A DNA stretch of 12,855 bases from Candidatus Atribacter alterifermentans (GTDB taxonomy: Bacteria; Atribacterota; Atribacteria; Atribacterales; Atribacteraceae), in assembly GCA_012517635.1 (NCBI GenBank), contig JAAYUP010000155.1, positions 1-12,855 on the forward strand, given 5' to 3'. Made by a program: the position numbers and the translations under genes. Below are positions 7,076-12,855 of this stretch, piece by piece (position 1 is the first letter of the stretch; each line of letters begins with the position of its first letter). A model generated the notes under the pieces. It was given only the letters and a program-made list of their open reading frames with translations. It was not told the origin of the DNA and ran no database searches.

Positions 7076-7828
7076 TTGAGACTGGAAAATAAGATTGCCA
7101 TAGTAACCGGTGCTGGACAGGGTATAGGAAAAGCTATTGCGATTGGTTTAGCTAAAGAAGGAGCTTCAGTGGTTGTTAATGATTTGAATGAGAAGAGCTG
7201 CCAGGAAGTAGCTCGAATTATAGAGCATGATTATTATCGCCCTAGTTTGGCAGTTATTGGAGATGTTAGTTTACGGAGCACCGCGGTGAAAATAAAAGAA
7301 GAAACCCTAAAAAAATTTAATCGAATTGATATTTTGGTCAATAATGCTGGGATTATGATATCCGGATTAGTAGTCGATTATGGAGAAGAAGACTGGGATA
7401 AGATTTTCGCCGTAAATGCAAAGAGTGTGTTCTTAATGTGTCAAGAAATTGGTCGAGTTATGGTAGAACAGCGATCGGGGAAAATTATCAATGTTTCTTC
7501 TATTGGGGCTAAAAATGGAGATGTTGCACAAGCTGCTTATGCTGCTACCAAAGCAGCCGTGATGAATTTCTCCCGAGCCTTATCAAGAGAATTTGCACCC
7601 CTGGGAATCAATGTTAACTCTATTTGCCCTGGGATTGTAGATACTCCATTAGGTCAAGTCAATTTAAATGATCCGGTCAAGAAAGAGAAGTTCATTAATA
7701 TGACTCCCAAAGGAAGGATTAGCGTTCCAGAGGATCTAGCCGGTATTACTGCTTTTCTTGCCAGTGACGATGCTGATTTTATTGTGGGGCAGGCAATCAA
7801 CGTCGATGGGGGAATTTTATATTATTGA
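7076..7828 (+). CDS. Short-chain polyol dehydrogenase
   Basis: A 250-residue NAD-dependent dehydrogenase. The TTG at 7076 has a strong AAAGGAGG (7061-7068) 7 bases upstream, and the frame above it contains that site. Classical-SDR features: TGAGQGIG (11-18), Asp36 at the end of beta-2 favouring NAD, NNAG (89-92), catalytic Ser near 142, Tyr155 and Lys159 (YAATK). The C-terminal part, with CPGIVDTPLG, VPEDLAGITAFLAS, DADFIVGQ and NVDGG, resembles the sorbitol/galactitol dehydrogenase branch more than fatty-acid FabG. It is only distantly similar to the first dehydrogenase, so the two probably act on different polyols or positions. With the FGGY kinase 71 bases downstream it could make a D-arabitol (or xylitol) to xylulose 5-phosphate pair. 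The substrate is inferred; a general reductase is the alternative. Confidence 0.85.
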   Translation: MRLENKIAIVTGAGQGIGKAIAIGLAKEGASVVVNDLNEKSCQEVARIIEHDYYRPSLAVIGDVSLRSTAVKIKEETLKKFNRIDILVNNAGIMISGLVVDYGEEDWDKIFAVNAKSVFLMCQEIGRVMVEQRSGKIINVSSIGAKNGDVAQAAYAATKAAVMNFSRALSREFAPLGINVNSICPGIVDTPLGQVNLNDPVKKEKFINMTPKGRISVPEDLAGITAFLASDDADFIVGQAINVDGGILYY

Positions 7829-7899
7829 TTACTGAGTTTGAATGATTGATTATTTAGGTTTGGGAGGGTAAATCTAAAAAACGAAGGGAGTTGTCGCTA

Positions 7900-9408
7900 T
7901 TGCCTGCAGAGTACATTTTAGGTATTGATTTGGGTACGTCATCCCTTAAAGCTTCACTCCTCGACTTACATAATACCAAGATAATATCAGAATCAGTTGA
8001 GCTTACTGTATCTTATCCAGATTCTTATTCAGCTGAACAAAACCCAGACGATTGGTGGGAAGCTTTTCAAAGTTTAATACAGAAAATAAAACAACGTATT
8101 GGAAAATTAGATTCTATTCAAGCTATTGGTTTGTCTGGCCAAATGCTTGGTCTAATAAATATTGGTGAACATGGTCAACCACTTAGGCCAGCATTAATTT
8201 GGTGTGATCAGAGAAGCTATAATGAATTAAATGAATTGAGAGAGAAGGTTGACGAAGAAAAACTCCTGCAAAATACTGCAAACACACCGCTCACTGGGTA
8301 TTGGCTCCCCAAACTTTTATGGCTTCGTAAACACGAAAATGATATTTTACAAAAATCCAAACATTATCTACTCCCCAAAGATTATCTCCGTTATCGGTTA
8401 ACTGATGAATACATCACCGAAGTTTCAGATGCTTCTGGAACTTTACTCTTTGATGTTGCACATCGTACCTGGTCAAAAAATCTCATCAATGATTTTGATT
8501 TTGATTTCTCCTGTTTTCCCCGAGTGGTTGAATCAACAGAGATAACAGGGTATGTTACCCCAAAAGCTTCACTGGAAACAGGACTTCCAAAAGGAATTCC
8601 GGTTGTCGGTGGAGGTGGAGATCAATCCTCTGGGGGTATTGGTCTTGGAGTTATTGAAAAAGGGATTATGTCATGTGTATTAGGAACGTCTGGGGTTGTA
8701 ATGGCTCAGACCGATGAAGTGAAAATTGATAGAAAAAATAGAGGTTTACATTCTTTTTGTTATTCTATTCCTGGGAAATGGTTCCTGATGGGTTGTACCT
8801 TGGCAGCGGGTGGATCATACCGTTGGCTTCGTCACTCGTTACTTCATCTTCAAAAAGACCTAAATTATAATCAACTCAATTCATTGGCTAGTGAGGTTGA
8901 ACCAGGAAGCGAACAGCTAGTTTTTCTCCCTTATCTTATAGGCGAGCGAACCCCTCATTCCGATCCGAATGCTCGTGGTGTTTATTTTGGTTTAAGTTAC
9001 CAGCATGATATCCGGCACTTGATTCGAGCTACTATTGAAGGAGTAGCTTTCAGCCAAAGAGAATCAGTGGAAATACTGAAAGACTTTGGACTTGAAGCTG
9101 ATCGTTTGATCGTTTCAGGTGGAGCTGCTCAAAGCCAATTATGGTGTCAAATTATAGCCGATGTCACCGGCATTGAAGTTGTAACGACGAATATTGATGA
9201 CCCAGCATCGGTTGGTGCAGCATTTATTGCTGGGGTCGGAACTGGTGTGTTTGGTTCATTCCAAAGCGGACGTGGAAGGTTTGTTCAATATGAGCATGCT
9301 TTAGAACCCTCTTTAGAGAATAATCGGATTTATAAGACATTATTTGAAAAATACCAAAAATTGTATCAAGTACTGAAAAATTATTACCAAAATTTTCAAT
9401 TAACATGA
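7900..9408 (+). CDS. xylB: FGGY-family carbohydrate kinase, xylulokinase-like
   Basis: A 502-residue cytosolic sugar kinase, the usual xylulokinase length. TTG 7900 is chosen over TTG 7891 because GAAGGGAG (7883-7890) gives a 9-base gap to the former and none to the latter. The N-terminal ATPase-fold phosphate loop is GIDLGTSS (8-15), the catalytic base Asp231 lies in VVGGGGDQ, LGTSGVVMA follows, and the C-terminal half has ERTPHSDPNARGVYFGL and VSGGAAQSQLWCQIIADVTG as in xylulokinases. One deviation: the substrate motif SGQMHG of typical XylB reads SGQMLG (79-84), Leu replacing His, so the accepted ketose may differ from D-xylulose. It lies between a dehydrogenase and DhaK and would phosphorylate the dehydrogenase product. 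The family is certain and the substrate is not. Confidence 0.85.
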   Translation: MPAEYILGIDLGTSSLKASLLDLHNTKIISESVELTVSYPDSYSAEQNPDDWWEAFQSLIQKIKQRIGKLDSIQAIGLSGQMLGLINIGEHGQPLRPALIWCDQRSYNELNELREKVDEEKLLQNTANTPLTGYWLPKLLWLRKHENDILQKSKHYLLPKDYLRYRLTDEYITEVSDASGTLLFDVAHRTWSKNLINDFDFDFSCFPRVVESTEITGYVTPKASLETGLPKGIPVVGGGGDQSSGGIGLGVIEKGIMSCVLGTSGVVMAQTDEVKIDRKNRGLHSFCYSIPGKWFLMGCTLAAGGSYRWLRHSLLHLQKDLNYNQLNSLASEVEPGSEQLVFLPYLIGERTPHSDPNARGVYFGLSYQHDIRHLIRATIEGVAFSQRESVEILKDFGLEADRLIVSGGAAQSQLWCQIIADVTGIEVVTTNIDDPASVGAAFIAGVGTGVFGSFQSGRGRFVQYEHALEPSLENNRIYKTLFEKYQKLYQVLKNYYQNFQLT

Positions 9409-9490
9409 AAAAATCAAAAAAAAGGACTATCAATTTACTAATAAATTAGAAAAGGATAATAGATAAATATTTCTCAAGGAGGTTAATTAC

Positions 9491-10489
9491 GTGAAGAAAT
9501 TTATTAATAAATATGAAAACCTTATCGAAGAGATGGTAGAAGGATATGTATTGGCCAACTCAAATAAAGTGAAGCGTCTCCCTAATGAAAGAGTTATAAT
9601 TTATACTAAAGCACCTATACAAGGGAAAGTGGGTGTGATAACTGGTGGGGGATCGGGGCATAAGCCAGCTTTTATTGGATATATTGGTGAAGGTCTTTTA
9701 GATGCGGTAGCAGTTGGAGATATCTTTGCCGCTCCTCCCGTTCAGCGTTGTTATGAAGCTATTAAGGCAGCTAATGGTGGGAAAGGAGTATTGATATGTA
9801 TTGGGAATTATTCTGGTGATACTATGAACTTTGGTATGGCTGCGGAATTGGCTCAAGGGGAAGGAATCCCTGTTGAAATCTTAGTCGTAAATGATGACGT
9901 TGCGTCATCTCCAAAGGAAAGGATGGATAATCGACGAGGAGTTGCTGGTGAAGTGGTTCTCTGGAAAATGATGGGAGCTCTCGCTCAAGAAGGAGCTGAC
10001 CTTGCTACCCTTAAAGAAGTAGGAAGCCGAACCATCTTTAACACCCGTAGTCTTGGAGTGGCTCATACACCTTGCATTATGCCTTCTTCTGGAAAACCGA
10101 GTTTCCAAATTGGTGAGGATGAAATGGAGATCGGGGTTGGTCATCATGGAGAACCAGGAATACAGCGAACGAAAATGATGACCGCTGACGATGTTACTAC
10201 ACTGATCACTCAGAAAATTCTTGAGGATCTCCCTTTTAGGTCAGGAGATGAAGTTTCAGTTCTTATGAGTGGTCTTGGGTCAACTTCGCTTTTGGAAATG
10301 TATATTTGTTATCGAAAACTCTATCAAATTCTTACTGACCACCAAATCACCGTTTATCGGAATTATATTGGAGAGTTTTTCACTTCTATGGAGATGGGTG
10401 GTTTTTCAATTACTCTTACTAAACTTGATGAAGATCTAAAACGTTTAATTGATGCTCCTTGCGATGGAGTCCATCTCATTCAGCATTAA
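9491..10489 (+). CDS. dhaK: DhaK-type ketose kinase substrate-binding subunit (dihydroxyacetone or erythrulose kinase)
   Basis: A 332-residue subunit starting at GTG 9491 with AAGGAGG (9476-9482) 8 bases upstream. DhaK proteins bind a short ketose covalently through a His. Here GGGSGH (52-57, His57), the NYSGDTMNF segment with Asp110 as likely acid/base, and HHGEPG with His219 as the covalent His are all in place. Next to His57 the common GHEPxH reads GHKPAF, a variant I recall from DhaK relatives in polyol operons. The DhaL partner follows after 15 bases. No DhaM phosphotransferase gene is in the window, so the phosphoryl donor may be ATP bound by DhaL, or a DhaM encoded elsewhere. Together with the GolD-like dehydrogenase and RpiB, D-erythrulose is a plausible substrate, dihydroxyacetone the alternative. 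Confidence 0.85.
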   Translation: MKKFINKYENLIEEMVEGYVLANSNKVKRLPNERVIIYTKAPIQGKVGVITGGGSGHKPAFIGYIGEGLLDAVAVGDIFAAPPVQRCYEAIKAANGGKGVLICIGNYSGDTMNFGMAAELAQGEGIPVEILVVNDDVASSPKERMDNRRGVAGEVVLWKMMGALAQEGADLATLKEVGSRTIFNTRSLGVAHTPCIMPSSGKPSFQIGEDEMEIGVGHHGEPGIQRTKMMTADDVTTLITQKILEDLPFRSGDEVSVLMSGLGSTSLLEMYICYRKLYQILTDHQITVYRNYIGEFFTSMEMGGFSITLTKLDEDLKRLIDAPCDGVHLIQH

Positions 10490-10504
10490 AGGAGAAAAAT
10501 AACA

Positions 10505-11152
10505 ATGGCTGATACTATTTCTTTTAATACTATAAAAAAGTCATTTACTTCTATTTTGAATCGGCTTGAATAAAATCGCCAATACTTGAATGACCTTGAT
10601 TCACCAATTGGAGACTCTGATCACGGGGAGAGTGTAACAGCGGCATTTAAAAAGGTGAAAGAAGCTGTGGATGCCTACCCTGCTGATCAGAATGATATCG
10701 GAAACCTCCTCCAATCGATTGGGAAGGCAATCATTTTCTCTGGTGGAGCAGCCATGGGTCCACTTTATGGCACTGCTTTTTTGGATGCCGGAACTGCTAT
10801 TTGCGGGAAAAGTGTTTTGACTCGGGAAGACTTAGTCTCCCTTATGCAGGCTTTTGCTCATGGTATCGAACGAAGAGGGAAGGTAAAAATTGGTGAAAAA
10901 ACCATGTACGATACCATTTACCCAACCGCCGAAGCTCTTAAAAAAGCTTTTAATGAGGGGAAATCTCTTTCGGAAATGGTCAATGCTGGCATAGCTGCAG
11001 CCAAACAAGGTATGGAATCGACTAAAGATATGATTTCATTACGAGGTCGTTCAAGCCGTTTAGGAGAACGGTCCATTGGACACATTGATCCAGGCGCAGC
11101 ATCGAGCTACTTTATCATGGAAGCCTTATTAAAGAGCTTAATTGAAGGATAA
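10505..11152 (+). pseudogene. dhaL: DhaL-type nucleotide-binding subunit of ketose kinase, interrupted by in-frame TAA
   Basis: A frame of the normal DhaL length (215 codons) starts at ATG 10505 behind AAAGGAG (10488-10494). Codon 23 is TAA (10571-10573), and the frame continues with NRQYLNDLDSPIGDSDHG, exactly the start of the DhaL core. Homologues have an ENxxYLNxLD-type helix here, so TAA most likely replaced GAA (Glu), again one G-to-T change. Beyond the stop the gene is intact: Mg-nucleotide Asp cluster GDSDHG (36-41), GPLYGT, GDKTMxD-like GEKTMYDT, and RLGERSIGHIDPGA near the end. In the usual GGASGP loop the Ser position is Met (GAAMGP). Restarting at TTG 10586 would remove the first helix and has no ribosome binding site. 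It is either a fresh nonsense mutation or a sequence error. Without DhaL, DhaK cannot phosphorylate. Confidence 0.85.
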
Positions 11153-11171
11153 GCTAACAAAATTTTAACCT

Positions 11172-11198
11172 GAATTCATTTGAATGATTCTTATTTTT
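11172..11198 (+). terminator. Possible weak terminator after dhaL
   Basis: GAAT(T)CA (11172-11178) can pair with TGATTC (11185-11190) across a short loop, with one bulged T, and is followed by the T-rich TTATTTTT (11191-11198). The stem is weak and AT-rich. It marks the border between the operon and the repeat-filled gap. Confidence 0.25.
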
Positions 11199-11280
11199 AG
11201 CTCTTTAAAATGATAGAAGTTCATGCCGGTTTTGGTACTAGATGGAGATGAAAACCTAATTTTGAAGTAAATTAATCTGC

Positions 11281-11610
11281 CCTCTCGTAAGGGAGGGATT
11301 TAAAAAATTGGAAACGAGTCGAATCCCGAACCATCTCCCATTATCCAAAGGGAGAAATCATTATAAAAGGAATTTACTTGCAACTGTATTTTCAGATTAG
11401 ACCCTCATGCTGCTTTTCAGCACCAGATGAGGATGGAAATGCTTTCCCCCTCACCTACACCTCTTCCACTAGGGGTGAGGAAAAAAAAGAAAAAGATGAG
11501 ATCCTCACGGCTTCGAAAAACGAAGCCTCAGGATGACTGATGAAAGGCACACCTCCCTGAATCCCCCCTGGATGGGGGAATTTATAAAGTGGTATTTTCA
11601 AGGAAAGAGG
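11281..11610. repeat. Mosaic of short palindromic intergenic repeats, copy 1
   Basis: The 504-base gap between dhaL and rpiB holds no gene but a chain of palindromic modules. A small hairpin at 11281-11298 (CCCTC/GAGGG) comes first, then a D-like module (11331-11400, stem TCTCCC/GGGAGA). Module B (11402-11440) nests CCTCAT/ATGAGG around GCTG/CAGC. Module C (11446-11480) pairs CCTCACC with GGTGAGG and is followed by an A run. Module A (11495-11552) pairs ATCCT/AGGAT outside and GGCTTCG/CGAAGCC inside. Module D (11553-11610) has CCCCC/GGGGG and ends in GGTATTTTCA. The same modules recur at 12348-12540 in the order A-D-B-C. They are GC-richer than the genes. This resembles REP/MITE-like dispersed intergenic repeats; mobility is not shown. 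Confidence 0.8.
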
Positions 11611-11656
11611 GATGAGAATCTTTCGACGTGTTTTATTGATAAAAGGAGTGAATTAT

Positions 11657-12109
11657 ATGTCATTATTTTTAGCATCAGACCACTTTGGATATCCTTTAAA
11701 AAAAGTTATTGCTGACCATCTGCGTGAGAAAGGGGTTGAATTCAAGGATTTAGGCGTAAATTCTGAAGAAGAAGTTGTGGATTATCCTGATGTTGCCTTA
11801 AAGGCTTGTATGACTATTAAAGAAGGAATGCATCAATATGGTATTTTAGTATGTGGAACCGGTCTCGGAATGGCTATGGCTGCCAATAAGATCCCTGGAA
11901 TTTATGCAGCCCCTGTTCATGATATCTATTCAGCCGAAAGAGCAAAGAAAAGTAATGATTCGAATGTTATGACGATGGGAAGACATATTGTGGGTCCAGA
12001 GCTCGCTAAAATGCTGGTTGATGCCTGGTTGGGAAGTGAGTTTGGAGGCGGAAGATCGCTTCCAAAAGTTCAAAAAATTCGGGAAATAGAAAAGAAATAC
12101 ATGAAATAA
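11657..12109 (+). CDS. rpiB: RpiB/LacAB-family sugar-phosphate isomerase, probable tetrulose-phosphate isomerase
   Basis: A 150-residue isomerase, the full length for RpiB. ATG 11657 has AAGGAG (11643-11648) 8 bases upstream. Family marks: SDHFGYPLK (Asp8, His9), catalytic Cys66 in CGTGLGMAMAANK, and the C-terminal AKMLVDAWLGSEFGGGR. In ribose-5-phosphate isomerases residue 99 is a His (R.HNDxNV) used to open the sugar ring; here it is Ser (KKSNDSNVMTMG). From memory, the RpiB-type isomerases of erythritol operons (Brucella, rhizobia) also have SN at this site. An open-chain tetrulose phosphate needs no ring opening, so conversion of D-erythrulose 4-phosphate to erythrose 4-phosphate fits better than ribose 5-phosphate. 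It is separated from dhaL by the repeat mosaic and is the last gene before a strong terminator. Confidence 0.9.
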   Translation: MSLFLASDHFGYPLKKVIADHLREKGVEFKDLGVNSEEEVVDYPDVALKACMTIKEGMHQYGILVCGTGLGMAMAANKIPGIYAAPVHDIYSAERAKKSNDSNVMTMGRHIVGPELAKMLVDAWLGSEFGGGRSLPKVQKIREIEKKYMK

Positions 12110-12130
12110 TCAATTATTTCTTGATTATTT
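12104..12130 (+). terminator. AT-rich hairpin overlapping the rpiB stop codon
   Basis: AAATAATCAA (12104-12113) pairs perfectly with TTGATTATTT (12121-12130), giving a 10-bp stem with a 7-base loop that includes the rpiB stop codon at 12107-12109. T bases continue after it. On its own it is a weak terminator, but it lies immediately before a stronger one and may act as the first of a tandem pair or protect the transcript's 3' end. Confidence 0.5.
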
Positions 12131-12132
12131 TT

Positions 12133-12168
12133 ACCTCTCCTAAGCCTGGGAGAGGTTTTCTTTTGTTA
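12133..12168 (+). terminator. Intrinsic terminator of the operon
   Basis: ACCTCTCC (12133-12140) and GGAGAGGT (12149-12156) form an 8-bp GC-rich stem with an 8-base loop, followed at once by TTTTCTTTTG. This is a standard Rho-independent terminator 23 bases after rpiB and marks the operon's end. Confidence 0.85.
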
Positions 12169-12347
12169 TGGATAAAGGGATCTATTTTTTCTATTGACAA
12201 AAGTGATAAACTATCAGAGTTGTTCTATCTATCTTGAAAATACCATCAAATGAATTCTCCTTCCTTGGAGGATGCTGCTTTAAAGTGGGGAGGATGCCTT
12301 TAGAATTTTAATGATTATTTTAGATAATAAAACGTAATATACAAAAA

Positions 12348-12540
12348 GATGAGATCCTCACGCGGAAAAACACCGTTCAGGATGACAGATGAAAGGCACA
12401 CCCTTCTAACCCCCCTCAATGGGGGAATTCATTTGATGGTATTTACAGGATGGACCCTCATGCTGCTTTCGCAGCACCAGATGAGGATGAAAATAGTCTC
12501 CCTCACCCTAACCCTCTCCCACCAGGGGCGAGGAAAAAAT
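12348..12540. repeat. Mosaic of short palindromic intergenic repeats, copy 2
   Basis: The modules of 11402-11610 recur here in another order. Module A is at 12348-12401 (ATCCT/AGGAT around CGG/CCG), module D at 12402-12453 (CCCCC/GGGGG, then GGTATTTACAGGAT at 12438-12451), module B at 12454-12492 (CCTCAT/ATGAGG around a perfect GCTGC TTTC GCAGC hairpin) and module C at 12500-12533 (CCTCACC then GGGGCGAGG), followed by an A run. Copy 1 reads B-C-A-D and copy 2 A-D-B-C, so both are windows on one repeating cycle. Identity within modules is high in the palindromic arms and lower between them. Confidence 0.8.
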
Positions 12541-12565
12541 TTAAGAAGGTGATAACGGGAGTAGC

Positions 12566-12600
12566 GGTTCACACTTCACGGTTCACGGTATTTTCAGGAT
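12566..12600. repeat. Heptamer tandem repeat followed by a module-D end
   Basis: GGTTCAC, ACTTCAC and GGTTCAC lie head to tail at 12566-12586. They run directly into GGTATTTTCAGGAT (12587-12600), which is the end of repeat module D seen at 12438-12451 and, in diverged form, at 11591-11604 and 11385-11398. This ties the heptamers to the same repeat family. Confidence 0.6.
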
Positions 12601-12855
12601 AGCAAATCCTATTTTAAAATAAACCATATACTCGTTAATTCAAATCACTATTTAATAAAAACTTTTTCCTCTAAAACTATACGATAGCAGGGTAAAGTGA
12701 AAATCACGATAATAACATCTTTAAATTTTGGTTTTCTTGAATAAAGCTATTTTACTATCACAATATTTTTACTAACCCTTACACCACACTTAAAAAGAAA
12801 AGAATTTGGAAGGAGATAAAATTTATTCTCGGTAGATTATATTTCGTATTTATAA

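Larger units (their letters stand above)
12169..12855. other. Gene-free stretch at the end of the window
   Basis: No credible gene is seen on either strand. The open frame 12349-12552 is made of repeat modules and has no ribosome binding site. A TTGACA at 12194-12199 lacks a well-spaced -10. GGAGGATGC occurs twice around 12266-12300. The repeat mosaic fills 12348-12600. From about 12601 the sequence is A+T-rich with no tRNA-like fold recognised. AAGGAGA near 12810 is not followed by a start codon with an open frame before the window ends. Confidence 0.6.

Noticed and set aside
11281..11610. CRISPR array
   Set aside because: The repeated units are unlike one another, palindromic and adjoining, with no constant-length repeat and spacer pattern and no cas genes nearby.
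11533..11715. 60-codon open frame overlapping the start of rpiB
   Set aside because: It begins in repeat module A and runs out of frame into rpiB, with no ribosome binding site. It is a by-product of the repeat.
12194..12199. Promoter with TTGACA -35 box after the terminator
   Set aside because: No acceptable -10 hexamer lies 16 to 18 bases downstream, and no gene follows within the window.
12349..12552. 67-codon open frame on the plus strand
   Set aside because: It consists of repeat modules A, D, B and C, has no ribosome binding site, and shares its MTDERHT stretch with another repeat-derived frame at 11533, so it is not a gene.

Overview
The window is a single plus-strand catabolic island of about 12 kb from a low-GC bacterium. 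Most of it is occupied by a carbohydrate ABC importer of the CUT1 type and enzymes for polyol (sugar-alcohol) breakdown. Seven of the twelve complete genes appear to start with TTG, two with GTG and only three with ATG, and nearly all have strong AAGGAG-type ribosome binding sites. Together with the A+T-rich, tightly packed operon and the mosaic of short GC-richer intergenic palindromes, this resembles anaerobes of the Atribacterota, Thermotogota or Bacillota type. The sequence alone does not fix the phylum.

Layout. Positions 1-177 hold the tail of a SorC-family regulator. A near-perfect direct repeat (221-253) follows, then a GolD/threitol-dehydrogenase-like short-chain dehydrogenase (289-1059). 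Next comes the importer: binding protein (1174-2466, interrupted by an in-frame TGA), a strong 14-bp hairpin, two permeases (2543-3475, 3528-4352), a 79-residue GlpU/DUF2160-like membrane protein (4399-4638) and two different ATPases (4639-5763, 5791-6900). A second catabolic block has a polyol dehydrogenase (7076-7828), a xylulokinase-like FGGY kinase (7900-9408), DhaK (9491-10489), DhaL (10505-11152, interrupted by an in-frame TAA) and, after a 500-bp repeat-filled gap, an RpiB/LacAB-type isomerase (11657-12109) ending in an intrinsic terminator. The last 690 bases carry a second repeat mosaic and no gene.

How it fits together (inference). One importer brings in a small polyol. The first dehydrogenase oxidises a tetritol (or glycerol) to a ketose, DhaK/DhaL phosphorylates it, and RpiB isomerises the resulting tetrulose phosphate to erythrose 4-phosphate. 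The second dehydrogenase and the FGGY kinase could form a parallel pentitol to xylulose 5-phosphate branch. The most specific support for the tetrose branch is that RpiB has Ser at position 99, where ribose-5-phosphate isomerases have the ring-opening His. A four-carbon 2-ketose phosphate cannot form a ring.

Points that deserve attention: two nonsense codons, each explicable by a single G-to-T change, in otherwise well-preserved genes; the Q-loop Gln replaced by Glu in both ATPases; the hairpin between binding protein and permease; and two repeat mosaics carrying the same four modules in circularly permuted order.
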